DNA from: Streptomyces sp. CHD11
GTDB lineage: Bacteria > Actinomycetota > Actinomycetes > Streptomycetales > Streptomycetaceae
Direction: 5' to 3'
DNA length: 64,000 nucleotides
Assembly (NCBI RefSeq): GCF_018638295.1
Contig: NZ_JABTTS010000005.1
Coordinates: 178,483-242,482, forward strand
The notes beneath the pieces are model-generated. The model was not told the origin of the DNA. It was given only the letters and a program-made list of their open reading frames with translations, and did not search any database. Numbering within the stretch: the stretch's first letter is position 1; every line of letters begins with the position of its first letter. This document shows positions 1-11,253 of the stretch, in pieces. A program made the position numbers and the translations under genes.

Positions 1-1587
1 CTGCGGGGCGCCGCCGTCGACCACGACGAGCTGCGGCGGGTAGGCGAACCGCCGGGGACGGCCGTCGTCCTCGGTGAGCGTGTGCGCGGGCGGCTCGGCG
101 AGCCCTCCGGCCGGCGTCCCGGCCCCCGGGTCCTCGCCGTCGGTCCACTCCCCCGTGCGCTCCTTCTCCGCGAGGTAGCGCCGGAAGCGCCGGGTGATCA
201 CCTCGTGCATGGAACGGACGTCGTCCTGTCCCTGGCCGTGCCAGAGCTGCGTGTCCCCGGCCCGGCCCTTGATCTGGAAGCGCCGGTACTCGCTCTTGCG
301 GGCCAGCCCGTCCTCGAAGACGACCATGGAGGCCACCACGTCGTCGCCCTGGAGATGGGAGATGTCGTAGCACTCGATCCTCAGCGGGGCGCTGTCCAGG
401 TCCAGGGCGTCGGTGATCTCCTCCAGCGCGCGCGAGCGCGTGGTGAGGTCGGAGGCGCGCTTGGTCTTGTGCAGCACGAGCGACTGCTGGGCGTTGCGCT
501 CCACGGTCTCCATCAGGGCTCTCTTGTCCCCGCGCTGCGGGATGCGCAGGGAGACGCCCGAGCCGCGCCGCCCGGTCAGCCACTCCTGGACCGGCTCCAC
601 CGGGTCCGGCAGGGCGGGAACCAGGACCTCCCGGGGGACCGCGTCGCCGGTCTCCTCGCCGTAGAGCTGCTGCAGGGCGTGCTCGACCAGGGCGCCGGTG
701 GTGATCTCCTCGACCTTGTCGGTGACCCAGCCGCGCTGGCCGCGCACGCGTCCGCCCCGCACGTGGAAGATCTGGACGGCCGCCTCCAGCTCGTCCTCGG
801 CGACCGCGATCAGGTCGGCGTCGGTCGCGTCGGCGAGCACGACCGCGTTCTTCTCCATGGCCTTCCTCAGGGCCCCTATGTCGTCGCGCAGGCGCGCGGC
901 CCGCTCGTACTCCATCTCCTCGGCCGCCTCCGTCATCCGCGCCTCCAGACGGCGGAGGTAGGTACCGGTGCGGCCTGCCATGAAGTCGCAGAACTCCTCG
1001 GCCAGCTCACGGTGTTCCCCGGCGGAGACCCGGTCCACACAGGGCGCCGAGCACTTGTCGATGTAGCCGAGCAGGCACGGCCGGCCGGTGCGGGCGGCGT
1101 TCTTGAACACTCCGGCCGAGCAGGTACGCACCGGGAAGACGCGCAGCATCAGGTCCACCGTGTCGCGGATCGCCCACGCGTGCGCGTACGGACCGAAGTA
1201 GCGCACGCCCTTCTTCTTGTGACCGCGCATCACCTGGACGCGCGGAAACTCCTCGCCCATCGTCACCGCGAGGTACGGGTAGCTCTTGTCGTCGCGGTAC
1301 TTGACGTTGAACCGGGGGTCGTACTCCTTGATCCAGGAGTACTCCAGCTGGAGCGCCTCCACCTCCGTGGACACCACCGTCCACTCCACGGACGCGGCCG
1401 TGGTCACCATCGAGCGCGTGCGGGGGTGCAGCCCGGCCAGGTCCTGGAAGTAGTTCGCCAGGCGCTGGCGCAGGCTCTTCGCCTTTCCGACGTAGATCAC
1501 CCGGCGGTGCTCGTCGCGGAACCGGTAGACCCCCGGCGAGTCGGGGATCTCACCCGGTTTGGGGCGGTAGCTGGAGGGGTCGGCCAT
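1..1587 (-). CDS. uvrC: UvrABC system protein C, 3' end cut by window
   Basis: Excinuclease subunit that makes the 3' and 5' incisions in nucleotide excision repair. It is read on the minus strand from ATG at 1587, giving 529 codons; about 700 are usual, so the C-terminal end lies outside the window. Visible: an N-terminal GIY-YIG nuclease domain (GVYRF, then [13 protein letters not shown], residues about 18-42), a cysteine cluster (C-x7-C-x3-C near residue 175), a UVR helical motif near residue 220 that should contact UvrB, and the start of the RNase H-like nuclease domain (LVVVDGG at the cut edge). No Shine-Dalgarno precedes the ATG; a TAGGGT hexamer ends 7 bases upstream, so the mRNA is probably leaderless. 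The upstream element at 1595-1617 resembles a DNA-damage promoter. Confidence 0.97.
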   Translation of the reverse strand, partial: MADPSSYRPKPGEIPDSPGVYRFRDEHRRVIYVGKAKSLRQRLANYFQDLAGLHPRTRSMVTTAASVEWTVVSTEVEALQLEYSWIKEYDPRFNVKYRDDKSYPYLAVTMGEEFPRVQVMRGHKKKGVRYFGPYAHAWAIRDTVDLMLRVFPVRTCSAGVFKNAARTGRPCLLGYIDKCSAPCVDRVSAGEHRELAEEFCDFMAGRTGTYLRRLEARMTEAAEEMEYERAARLRDDIGALRKAMEKNAVVLADATDADLIAVAEDELEAAVQIFHVRGGRVRGQRGWVTDKVEEITTGALVEHALQQLYGEETGDAVPREVLVPALPDPVEPVQEWLTGRRGSGVSLRIPQRGDKRALMETVERNAQQSLVLHKTKRASDLTTRSRALEEITDALDLDSAPLRIECYDISHLQGDDVVASMVVFEDGLARKSEYRRFQIKGRAGDTQLWHGQGQDDVRSMHEVITRRFRRYLAEKERTGEWTDGEDPGAGTPAGGLAEPPAHTLTEDDGRPRRFAYPPQLVVVDGGAPQ

Positions 1588-1594
1588 GTCTCAC

Positions 1595-1617
1595 ACCCTA
1601 CTGGCGGAGACCGACAG
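1595..1617 (-). promoter_or_regulatory. RecA-NDp-like DNA-damage promoter of uvrC
   Basis: On the minus strand the order is CTGTCGGTC, 8 bases, TAGGGT, then 7 bases to the uvrC ATG. It fits the RecA-independent damage promoter TTGTCRGTG-N8-TANNNT with two mismatches in the first block. The spacing equals that at uvrA, terD, uvrB, ogt and polA. Confidence 0.6.
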
Positions 1618-1756
1618 CGCGGCGGGGCTGTGGACGGCCGGGGGCGCGGTGCGGCCCGGAAGGGGTTACGGCGGGTGGGAAGCGGGAAGGTGGGGGTTCC
1701 GTCCCCCGGACGGTCATGAGGCGGTCAGGACGGTCACGAGTCGGAGGACTGGTCGG

Positions 1757-1924
1757 ATGCGACAGACGCGGATCGAGAAACCACGACGGCCGGCCCGCTC
1801 CCGCCGGTACACGGACGAGACGTCCGCGCTCCTCGACTCCCTCGACCCGCGCGATCCGGACATCGTGCGCGCGAAGCGCCTGCGGTCGCGCCTTCAGGGG
1901 CCGGACGGCGCGGGCGGCTCCTAG
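1757..1924 (+). CDS. Small basic protein of unknown function (55 aa)
   Basis: Divergent from uvrC. The ATG at 1757 opens a 55-residue reading frame with strong third-position G/C bias. The product has an Arg-rich N-terminal third followed by a predicted acidic/basic helical segment (TDETSALLDSLDPRDPDIVR). I do not recognise a family. Arg-rich charge suggests nucleic-acid or protein contacts, but that is inference. A short perfect hairpin follows the stop codon. A longer in-frame start exists upstream at 1586, but it would overlap the uvrC start region. Confidence 0.45.
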   Translation: MRQTRIEKPRRPARSRRYTDETSALLDSLDPRDPDIVRAKRLRSRLQGPDGAGGS

Positions 1925-1960
1925 ACCGCCTCGCGGAAGGTCCGGAAGGGCAGGAAGAGC

Positions 1961-1980
1961 TTCCGGAAGGGCTTCCGGAA
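1961..1980 (+). terminator. Short perfect hairpin after the small CDS
   Basis: TTCCGGAAG, GG, CTTCCGGAA: 9-base arms with a 2-base gap, 36 bases after the stop of the 55-aa gene. An additional partial copy of TCCGGAAGGGC lies at 1941-1951. There is no T-tract, which is usual for terminators in this G+C range. Confidence 0.4.
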
Positions 1981-2206
1981 CGGACGAGAACCACATCACG
2001 GCGCGTGCCCCCGGCGGGTGTGCGCCGCTGTTGGGCGTCAGGTGTTGTCGGGACTAGGTCAACACGCTTCAATGCGGGGGGACTCGGGACCCTGAACGGC
2101 GGCGTACGGATGTGAAGGCTCCGCCATGCCGACGGGGGCGGGCTCCGGGGTGCCCCGCGCGAACGGTCTGACCAGCCGTTGTGGACATTCACAGAAAGGC
2201 CCCTGC
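1981..2206. other. Intergenic region before the HTH regulator
   Basis: No gene is supported here. It contains a 6-base inverted repeat GTGTTG/CAACAC at 2042-2065 (12-base spacer), a possible operator for the downstream regulator, and the Shine-Dalgarno of that gene at its end. Confidence 0.4.
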
Positions 2207-3154
2207 ATGCCGCACGCCACACAGCACGCGGACGTCGACACCGCGGAACTGGACTCGGCCCTGCGTGGCGGCCCGTTCCACGTCGCCCTGCGCGCCGCCA
2301 TAGCCGCGCGGGGACTGCCGTTGCAGCGGGTGCAGCACCATCTGTCGCGCCACGGCGTCAGGGTGGGCGTCACCAGCCTGAGTTACTGGCAGCAGGGCGC
2401 CCGCCGCCCTCAGCGCCCGGAGTCACTGCGTGCCGTACGGGCACTGGAGGAGATCCTGGAGCTGCCGGAGGAGTCCCTGATCCGGCTGCTCGCCGAATCC
2501 GACGCGCGCGCGGCGGACCGCCGCTCCCCCGGCCGCTCCTACCGCTCCCTGGTGGAGGCGTCGGGCGCCCTGGAACGCCTGCTGGCCGGCTTCGGCACAC
2601 CGCGCGACGGCGGGCTGCACGCCCTGGGACACCACGAGCGGGTACGGATCGGAGCGCACCGGGAGCTGGCGGGGTGCGAGTCGCACCACATCGTGCGCGC
2701 GCACCGGGACGGCGTCGACCGCTATGTGGCCGTCCATCACGGCGACCCCGGCTCCGCGCCGGAGCGGATGACCGTGCACGCGCTGGAGAACTGCCGGACC
2801 GGGCGGGTGCGCCGGGACCACGACACCGGTGTGCTCGCCGTCGAACTGCTCTTCGACACTCGGCTGCGGGCCGGGGACACCTTCCTCTTCCGCTACGCCG
2901 TCGAGGACGGCACGGCCGGTGTCTCGCGCGAGTACGTGCGCGGGGCGGACTCCCCCGGCGGCCAGTACGCGCTCCAGGTGTGCTTCGACCCCGGGGCGCT
3001 CCCGGTGCGCTGTCACCGGTTCACCCAGCATTCGGCCGCGGCACCGCGCGGAGGGCGCCAGGAGCTGCCGCTACGGGGACGGCACCACTCGGTGCACCTC
3101 GTGGAACCGCGACTGCGGTCGGGCTACGTGGGGATCTCCTGGGACTGGGACTGA
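2207..3154 (+). CDS. HTH (XRE-like) transcriptional regulator, 316 aa
   Basis: The ATG at 2207 was chosen because AGAAAGG lies just upstream. An earlier in-frame start at 2126 would add 27 unconserved-looking residues. Residues about 20-90 look like a helix-turn-helix of the cro/C1 type (recognition helix region SLSYWQQGARRPQRPESL, followed by a helical EILELPEESLIRLL). The remaining 220 residues form an unassigned C-terminal domain rich in beta-strand-like segments (FHRDG, RYVAVHHG, LLFDTRLRAGDTF). It probably binds DNA and senses an unknown signal. It is convergent with the Rieske gene, with 6 bases between the stop codons. Confidence 0.7.
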   Translation: MPHATQHADVDTAELDSALRGGPFHVALRAAIAARGLPLQRVQHHLSRHGVRVGVTSLSYWQQGARRPQRPESLRAVRALEEILELPEESLIRLLAESDARAADRRSPGRSYRSLVEASGALERLLAGFGTPRDGGLHALGHHERVRIGAHRELAGCESHHIVRAHRDGVDRYVAVHHGDPGSAPERMTVHALENCRTGRVRRDHDTGVLAVELLFDTRLRAGDTFLFRYAVEDGTAGVSREYVRGADSPGGQYALQVCFDPGALPVRCHRFTQHSAAAPRGGRQELPLRGRHHSVHLVEPRLRSGYVGISWDWD

Positions 3155-3160
3155 CCCCGG

Positions 3161-3580
3161 TCAGACCTGCGGGGCGGCGACCAGCGTGCCGTTCTTCACC
3201 TCGACGGTCAGCTGCTTCAGTGGCGCCACGGCCGGCTCGCGCAGCACCTTGCCGGTGGTGGCGTCGAACTCGCTGCCGTGACACGGGCAGATCAGTCTCG
3301 TCCCGTCCAGCCTGTCGACGGGGCAGCCCGCGTGCGTGCAGATGCTGCCGTACGCCTTGAGAGTGCCGTCACCGCTCCGGGTGACCACCACGTTGTGGTC
3401 CCGGTACAGCTTCGCGCCGCCCTCGGGAACCTCGCTCTGCGGACCGAGCTCGACGGGCCCGCTCAGCGGAGCGGCCCCGTCCTCGTCGCCCTGACACGCG
3501 GTGAGCCCCAGAGCCGCGACGGGGGTGAGAGCCACGCCTCGCAGAACGGTACGGCGGCTCGCGGCGGGTCGGGCGGACAT
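3161..3580 (-). CDS. Rieske [2Fe-2S] lipoprotein, Tat-exported
   Basis: A 139-residue protein. The N-terminus carries a twin-arginine signal (SRRTVLRG) followed by a hydrophobic stretch and a lipobox ending at Cys29 (LGLTAC), so it should be exported folded and lipid-anchored outside the membrane. The Rieske cluster ligands are intact: CTHAGC near residue 81 and CPCHGSEFD near residue 98. It resembles the small stand-alone Rieske proteins of Streptomyces, not the large bc1-complex QcrA. Its redox partner is not identified and no oxidase or cytochrome gene is adjacent. The start at 3580 is the ATG immediately before the Tat motif. Confidence 0.9.
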   Translation of the reverse strand: MSARPAASRRTVLRGVALTPVAALGLTACQGDEDGAAPLSGPVELGPQSEVPEGGAKLYRDHNVVVTRSGDGTLKAYGSICTHAGCPVDRLDGTRLICPCHGSEFDATTGKVLREPAVAPLKQLTVEVKNGTLVAAPQV

Positions 3581-3670
3581 GAGAACTCCACTGGTGCAAC
3601 GTCGACAGACGGGGGCCACCAGGGACGATACCGGGGGCGCCCGTGCTCGCCGCGCGCGGGTGAATCCGCC

Positions 3671-3698
3671 TCCGTCTTCGTCTCCGTCTCCGTCTTCG
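3671..3698 (+). repeat. Hexanucleotide tract, TCCGTC/TTCGTC, about 4.7 copies
   Basis: Pyrimidine-rich tandem hexamers (TCCGTC or TTCGTC) in the divergent intergenic region. It could be a slippage site. No function is evident. Confidence 0.6.
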
Positions 3699-3820
3699 CG
3701 GGCGCTCGTGCCGCAGGGCGGCACGGATGGGCGGTGGGCGTCCCTCCGCCCGAGCTGAGCCGAGAGCGGGGGCACCCCGCAGGCGCCGGACTGCGCAGGA
3801 TCCCCCCCGGCGCCGACATC

Positions 3821-3848
3821 GCGTAAACGCTTACGCAAGCGTTTACGC
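3821..3848. promoter_or_regulatory. LacI-family operator, perfect 12-base inverted repeat
   Basis: GCGTAAACGCTT, ACGC, AAGCGTTTACGC: perfect 12-base arms with a 4-base centre, just upstream of the LacI-type regulator gene. The A-A-A-C-G core is typical of LacI-family sites. The right arm covers the inferred -35 (TTACGC, 3843-3848). Confidence 0.85.
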
Positions 3849-3871
3849 ACGCCACTCACGTGGGCTACGGT
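3843..3871 (+). promoter_or_regulatory. Inferred promoter of the LacI-type regulator
   Basis: TTACGC at 3843-3848, 17 bases, TACGGT at 3866-3871. The -35 sits inside the palindromic operator, so the regulator should repress its own gene and probably the kinase downstream. Confidence 0.5.
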
Positions 3872-3908
3872 CCCCACCAGGACGTGACGGCACGAAGGGA
3901 GCGCCCCG

Positions 3909-4946
3909 ATGGCAACCATGGCCGACGTGGCCCGCACCGCGGGTGTCTCCGTCGCCACCGTCTCCCACGTCCTGAACAACACCCGCCCGGTGCGCCCCCA
4001 CACCCGCCGTGCCGTCCTCGACGCCATCGAGGAACTGGGGTACACCCCCAACACCCTCGCCCGCTCCCTGGTGACCTCCCGCACCCGGTCGATCGGGCTG
4101 GCGGTGTCGGCGATCAGCAACCCGTTCTTCACGGAGATCCTCCAGGGTGTCGAGGCCGCGGCCCTGGAGCACGGCTACAGCCTCCTCATCGCGGACCCGC
4201 ACGACGACCCCGACCACGAACGCAAGGTCGTCCAGCTGCTGCACGAGCGCCGCGTGGAGGGCCTGATCGTCGCCCCGTCCGCCCAGCCGCACGCGCTCCT
4301 CACCTACCTGGGACGCCACCGGGTGCCCACCGTCTTCCTGGACCGGCTGGTCAGGACGCCCACGGCCGGCGGCGAAGGCCTCCGTTTCGACCAGGTGTGC
4401 GCCGAGAGCACAGCGCCGACAGCCGGCCTGGTGACCCATCTCGCCGGCCTGGGCCACCGCCGGATCGGCCTGGTCGCCGGGCTGCCGGGGCTCAGTACGA
4501 CCGCCGAGCGGATCACCGGCTACCGGCACGGGCTGGCGGCGGCCGGTCTGCCGTACGACGAGCGGCTCCTGGTGCACGGCGACTCCGAGACGGCCGGGGC
4601 CGAACGGGCCACCACCACCCTGCTGGCCCTCCACGCGCCTCCCACCGCGCTGGTCACCGCCAACAACGCCATGACCATCGGCGCACTGCGCACCCTGCGG
4701 GACCACGGTCTGTCCGTTCCCCGGGACATCGCCCTGTGCTGCTTCGACGACTTCGCCTGGGCCGATCTGTTCTCGCCCCGTCTCACGGCCGTCGCCCAGC
4801 CCAGCCGGGAGATCGGCTCCCGGGCCGTGCGCGTACTCCTGGAACGTCTCGCCGAACCGGACCGGCCCACCCGGACCGAACAGCTCCCCTGCGCCTTCGT
4901 GCACCGCACCTCCTGCGGCTGTCCGGGCGACCCGATGAGCCCATGA
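3909..4946 (+). CDS. LacI-family transcriptional regulator
   Basis: 345 residues, the usual family length. The N-terminal HTH (residues about 4-50: DVARTAGVSVATVSHVLNN, then the hinge helix region NTLARSLVTSRT) is followed by a periplasmic-binding-protein-like effector domain (SIGLAVSAISNPFFTEI, near residues 59-75). The C-terminus has the Cys-rich end HRTSCGCPG seen in some actinobacterial members. The start at 3909 has AAGGGAG upstream. A sugar kinase follows 59 bases downstream on the same strand, so the sensed ligand is probably the kinase's sugar or its phosphate. Autorepression is suggested by the operator overlapping its promoter. Confidence 0.93.
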   Translation: MATMADVARTAGVSVATVSHVLNNTRPVRPHTRRAVLDAIEELGYTPNTLARSLVTSRTRSIGLAVSAISNPFFTEILQGVEAAALEHGYSLLIADPHDDPDHERKVVQLLHERRVEGLIVAPSAQPHALLTYLGRHRVPTVFLDRLVRTPTAGGEGLRFDQVCAESTAPTAGLVTHLAGLGHRRIGLVAGLPGLSTTAERITGYRHGLAAAGLPYDERLLVHGDSETAGAERATTTLLALHAPPTALVTANNAMTIGALRTLRDHGLSVPRDIALCCFDDFAWADLFSPRLTAVAQPSREIGSRAVRVLLERLAEPDRPTRTEQLPCAFVHRTSCGCPGDPMSP

Positions 4947-5005
4947 CTCCCCCTGAGTCCTCATCGGCGCCAAGAACCCGACCACCCCGCCAGAAGGGAC
5001 CCATC

Positions 5006-5923
5006 GTGATCGTCGTAGCCGGTGAGGCACTGATCGACCTGGTACCGCAGGGCGCGGGCGCGCTCGCGGCATTGACCCCGGCGCTCGGCGGCGGGCCGTT
5101 CAACACCGCGGTGGCGCTGGGCCGCCTCGGCTCCCCCACCGCCTTCTGCTCCCGGGTGTCCCGTGACTCCTTCGGCGAGGCGCTGCTGGACCGGCTGCGG
5201 GAGACCGGCGTGGACGTGTCACCGGTGCAGCGCGGCGACGAGCCGACGACGCTCGCCGTGGCCTCGGTCGACGCGGGCGGATCGGCGGCCTACTCCTTCT
5301 ACGTGGAGGGGACCGCCGACCGGCTGTTCGCCGCCCCAGGGACCTTGCCGGCCGGTACCCGCGCGGTGTCCTTCGGCACCTGTTCGCTGGTGCTGGAGCC
5401 CGGTGCGAGCGCCTATGAGGAGTTGATGCGCAGCACGTCCGCGCGAGGCGTGTTCACGGCGCTGGACCCGAACATCCGGGCGGGTCTGATCCCGGACGCC
5501 GACGCCTACCGCGCCCGTTTCCGCGGCTGGCTGCCGTCGGTGTCGCTGCTGAAGCTCTCCGAGGAGGACGCCCGCTGGCTCGGCGGATCCCCGCGCGAGT
5601 GGCTGGCGGCCGGCCCGGCGGCGGTCGTGGTCACCCGGGGCGGGGACGGACTGACGGCGTACACCCGTGACGGCGGCGAGTACACGGTGCCCGGCGAGCG
5701 GATCGAGGTGGCCGACACGATCGGCGCGGGTGACACGGTGAACGCGGCGCTGCTGCACGGCCTGGCGGCTCGCGACGCGCTGAGCGCCGAGGGGGTCTGC
5801 GCGCTGGGTCCGCGGGGCTGGCGGGACCTGCTCGGCTTCGCGGCCCGCGCGGCGGCGATCACCTGCTCCCGCGCGGGAGCGGAACCGCCCTACGCCCGCG
5901 AACTGGTGGCGGGAGGCGCCTGA
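5006..5923 (+). CDS. PfkB-family carbohydrate kinase (fructokinase-like)
   Basis: GTG at 5006 after AGAAGGGA gives 305 residues. The N-terminal VAGEALIDLVP, the glycine-rich GGGPFNTAVALGRLG segment and the C-terminal signature DTIGAGDTVNAALL, with its catalytic Asp, place it among ribokinase/PfkB enzymes. The sequence is closest in feel to fructokinases and 2-keto-3-deoxygluconate kinases. It transfers phosphate from ATP to a sugar in the cytoplasm. Placement directly behind a LacI regulator suggests a two-gene catabolic unit, but no transporter accompanies it. The exact sugar is not determined by the sequence. Confidence 0.88.
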   Translation: MIVVAGEALIDLVPQGAGALAALTPALGGGPFNTAVALGRLGSPTAFCSRVSRDSFGEALLDRLRETGVDVSPVQRGDEPTTLAVASVDAGGSAAYSFYVEGTADRLFAAPGTLPAGTRAVSFGTCSLVLEPGASAYEELMRSTSARGVFTALDPNIRAGLIPDADAYRARFRGWLPSVSLLKLSEEDARWLGGSPREWLAAGPAAVVVTRGGDGLTAYTRDGGEYTVPGERIEVADTIGAGDTVNAALLHGLAARDALSAEGVCALGPRGWRDLLGFAARAAAITCSRAGAEPPYARELVAGGA

Positions 5924-5931
5924 CACATGCG

Positions 5932-5975
5932 CACGCCCTGCCGCGTGGGGACGTACGGTCCCGCGGCAGGGCGTG
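5932..5975. terminator. Bidirectional terminator between the sugar kinase and uvrA
   Basis: Perfect 14-base arms (CACGCCCTGCCGCG at 5932-5945 and its complement at 5962-5975) around a 16-base loop. It sits between the converging ends of the kinase gene and uvrA, so it should serve both strands. Confidence 0.85.
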
Positions 5976-5995
5976 TGGGGTGCGAGGCGTGCCGG

Positions 5996-9037
<3,042 letters not shown>

Positions 9038-9092
9038 GCCGGTCCGCACCTTTCTTGAGAGAAGTGACAGGGGCGGGGCCCCCGTCTTTCTC

Positions 9093-9115
9093 AGACTAGG
9101 GGGAGCCACTGACAA
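9093..9115 (-). promoter_or_regulatory. RecA-NDp-like DNA-damage promoter of uvrA
   Basis: On the minus strand: TTGTCAGTG, 8 bases, TAGTCT. It is a perfect match to TTGTCRGTG-N8-TANNNT. The start point predicted a few bases downstream leaves a leader of about 50 bases with a Shine-Dalgarno before the GTG at 9037. Confidence 0.8.
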
Positions 9116-9224
9116 CGCCGGTTCGGATTCACGGGTTGTCAACAATCCCCGGCTCTCCAGCATGCCCGACGCCACCTTCGACCTTATAGCACGTACATTC
9201 GATTTACGGTCGCATTCCGCTGCC

Positions 9225-9253
9225 TTCACCCGAAGGGGTGACCGGGCTAGGGT
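9225..9253 (+). promoter_or_regulatory. Leaderless promoter of the mycothiol-type enzyme gene
   Basis: TTCACC at 9225-9230, 17 bases, TAGGGT at 9248-9253, then 7 bases to the ATG at 9261. There is no Shine-Dalgarno, so the transcript most likely begins at or next to the start codon. Confidence 0.65.
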
Positions 9254-9260
9254 CGGCCCC

Positions 9261-9950
9261 ATGATTGATCACGCTGATGACCTGGCATCTGTACAGACCG
9301 CTACGGAACGGCTGCTCACCGCACTCGTCGCCCTGGACGACAGGGCTGTGACCCAGTCCTCACGCCTGCCCGGCTGGACCCGCGGCCACGTACTGGCCCA
9401 CCTGGCCCGCAACGCGGACGCACTGGTGAACGTGCTGGAGGGCCGGCCCATGTACGCCTCCGCGGAGGCCCGGGACGCCGACATCGAGCGGGACGCCCCG
9501 CGCCCCCTCGACGTCCAGGTCGCCGATGTGCGGGAGAGCGCGGAGCGCTTCCGTGCCGCGGGGGCCGCCCCGGCCGACTGGTCCCGCAGCGTGGCCCTGC
9601 GCAACGGAGTCACCGACCGCGCCGAGCGGGTGCCGTTCCGGCGCTGGATCGAGGTGGAACTGCACCATGTGGACCTCGGGATCGGCTACGGGCTGGAGGA
9701 CCTGCCGGAGGACTTCACGGAGCGGGAGATCGGCTTCCTCGCCGCGCGGTTCGCCGGTCACCAGGACGTGCCGTCGGTCTCCCTGGTCACCGCGGACGGC
9801 CGGACCTGGACGACCGGCGGCGGATCGGAAGGCGACCCGGTCGCGGTCGAGGGAACCGCCGCCGACCTGCTCGGCTGGCTCGCCGGCCGCAGGGACGGGG
9901 CCGGGCTGACCGTGAAGGGCGGCGCGCTTCCGTCACTCCCCCCGCTCTGA
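9261..9950 (+). CDS. Maleylpyruvate isomerase-family mycothiol-dependent enzyme
   Basis: 229 residues. The N-terminal half is a DinB/MDMPI-like four-helix domain with the signature [20 protein letters not shown], whose histidine should help bind a divalent metal. A second histidine region [13 protein letters not shown] near residue 130 completes the likely metal site, and an MDMPI C-terminal domain follows. Members use mycothiol, the actinobacterial thiol, to isomerise or conjugate substrates. The actual substrate is unknown and the family name need not describe it. A metallo-hydrolase gene follows 39 bases later, each with its own leaderless promoter. Confidence 0.88.
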   Translation: MIDHADDLASVQTATERLLTALVALDDRAVTQSSRLPGWTRGHVLAHLARNADALVNVLEGRPMYASAEARDADIERDAPRPLDVQVADVRESAERFRAAGAAPADWSRSVALRNGVTDRAERVPFRRWIEVELHHVDLGIGYGLEDLPEDFTEREIGFLAARFAGHQDVPSVSLVTADGRTWTTGGGSEGDPVAVEGTAADLLGWLAGRRDGAGLTVKGGALPSLPPL

Positions 9951-9953
9951 GGT

Positions 9954-9982
9954 CTGTCCGGCACCGGTTCCGGCGCTAGGCT
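9954..9982 (+). promoter_or_regulatory. Leaderless promoter of the MBL-fold hydrolase gene
   Basis: CTGTCC at 9954-9959, 17 bases, TAGGCT at 9977-9982, then 7 bases to the ATG at 9990. There is no Shine-Dalgarno. Confidence 0.55.
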
Positions 9983-9989
9983 GGCAGCC

Positions 9990-10643
9990 ATGACGTACAG
10001 CGGTCGGGTGACGGTCGGCGGCCCAGCCGACGTGCACGAACTCAAGGACCTGATGATCACCAAGGTCGCGGTCGGCCCCATGAACAACAACGCCTACCTG
10101 CTGCGTTGCCGGGCCACCGACGAGCAGTTGCTGATCGACGCGGCCAACGACGCGAAGACCCTGCTGGGCACCATCGGTGACGACGGCATCGCGTCCGTCG
10201 TCACCACCCACCGGCACGGCGACCACTGGCAGGCGCTCGCCGAGGTGGTGGCCGCCACCGGCGCCCGCACCCACGCCGGCCGGGACGACGCCGAGGGCAT
10301 CCCGGTTCCGACCGACGTGCCGGTCGACGACGGCGACACCATCCGGGTGGGGCAGGTGGAACTCACCGCCCGCCACCTGGTCGGACACACCCCCGGTTCC
10401 ATCGCCCTGGTCTACGACGATCCCCACGGACATCCGCACCTGTTCACCGGGGACTGTCTGTTCCCGGGGGGCCCCGGCCGGACAACACAGCCCGAGGAGT
10501 TCAACTCCTTGATGGACGGCCTGGAGACCAAGGTATTCGATGCCCTGCCCGATGAGACCTGGGTCTATCCCGGCCACGGCGACGACACCTCGCTGGGCGC
10601 GGAGCGGCCCCACCTGCCGGAGTGGCGCGCGCGGGGCTGGTGA
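9990..10643 (+). CDS. Metallo-beta-lactamase-fold hydrolase (glyoxalase II-like)
   Basis: 217 residues. All metal-binding motifs are present: THRHGDHW near residue 71, the third-motif region HLVGHTPGSIAL, the bridging Asp in TGDCLFPGG, and the last His in YPGHGDDT. The arrangement is that of glyoxalase II-type thioester hydrolases rather than antibiotic-cleaving lactamases, as there is no signal peptide. The gene lies just downstream of a mycothiol-dependent enzyme, so hydrolysis of a mycothiol conjugate is a reasonable guess but only inference. Confidence 0.87.
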   Translation: MTYSGRVTVGGPADVHELKDLMITKVAVGPMNNNAYLLRCRATDEQLLIDAANDAKTLLGTIGDDGIASVVTTHRHGDHWQALAEVVAATGARTHAGRDDAEGIPVPTDVPVDDGDTIRVGQVELTARHLVGHTPGSIALVYDDPHGHPHLFTGDCLFPGGPGRTTQPEEFNSLMDGLETKVFDALPDETWVYPGHGDDTSLGAERPHLPEWRARGW

Positions 10644-10677
10644 CGCCGGTATCGGGCGTCCGCCCGGCCGGCGGGTG

Positions 10678-11151
10678 CTACGCCCGGGCCAGCCCCGGAC
10701 CGGCGAGCGCCGCGATCCGCTCCACCGCGAACACGTATCCCTGGACGCCGCATCCCGCGATGACCCCGTCCGCGCGCAGCGAGACATAGGAGTGGTGCCG
10801 GAACGACTCGCGCCGGTGGATGTTGGAGATGTGCACCTCGATCACGGGAAGCCCGTCACAGGCGTTGAGGGCGTCGAGGATCGCCACGGAGGTGTGCGAG
10901 TAGGCGCCGGGGTTGATGATGATCCCGCAGTGATCCAGCCGCGCCTCGTGGATCCAGTCCACCAGCTGCCCCTCGTGGTTGGACTGGCGCAGCTCCACCG
11001 TGCCGTTGTGGACGGCCGCCGCCCTGGCGCACATCGCCTCGACGTCGGCGAGCGTGTCGGAGCCGTAGATCTCCGGCTGACGCTGCCCGAGCAGGTTCAG
11101 ATTCGGGCCGTTGAGGATCATGATCGGGGCGTTGGCCAGGGTGCGGGGCAC
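10678..11151 (-). CDS. aroQ: Type II 3-dehydroquinate dehydratase
   Basis: 157 residues. Catalyses the third step of the shikimate pathway, 3-dehydroquinate to 3-dehydroshikimate. Family hallmarks: [17 protein letters not shown] at the N-terminus with the catalytic Tyr in the flexible loop, [50 protein letters not shown] and the C-terminal [15 protein letters not shown]. Start GTG at 11151 after GGAGGAACC. It stands alone, convergent with the hydrolase gene and divergent from the LD-carboxypeptidase locus. Confidence 0.97.
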   Translation of the reverse strand: MPRTLANAPIMILNGPNLNLLGQRQPEIYGSDTLADVEAMCARAAAVHNGTVELRQSNHEGQLVDWIHEARLDHCGIIINPGAYSHTSVAILDALNACDGLPVIEVHISNIHRRESFRHHSYVSLRADGVIAGCGVQGYVFAVERIAALAGPGLARA

Positions 11152-11253
11152 GGTTCCTCCGGTCCGTCGGGGCGGGCGGTTCTCGGCGGAACCGCTGATC
11201 GTCCCCGGTTTATCACGGTGCGGCGCGGGCCCGCCCGGCCCTGACCTCCGCCC

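Larger units (their letters stand above)
3581..3908. other. Divergent promoter region, Rieske gene / LacI gene
   Basis: No gene is supported. It holds a 6-base imperfect repeat tract, the LacI operator and the LacI promoter (listed separately). The Rieske promoter must lie near 3581-3660, but no clear -35/-10 pair was seen. Confidence 0.5.

Noticed and set aside
9188..9201. SOS-box-like CGAATGTACGTGCT upstream of uvrA (minus strand)
   Set aside because: It matches only one half-site well and fits the consensus in 11 of 14 positions at best. The RecA-NDp promoter closer to the start explains uvrA control better.
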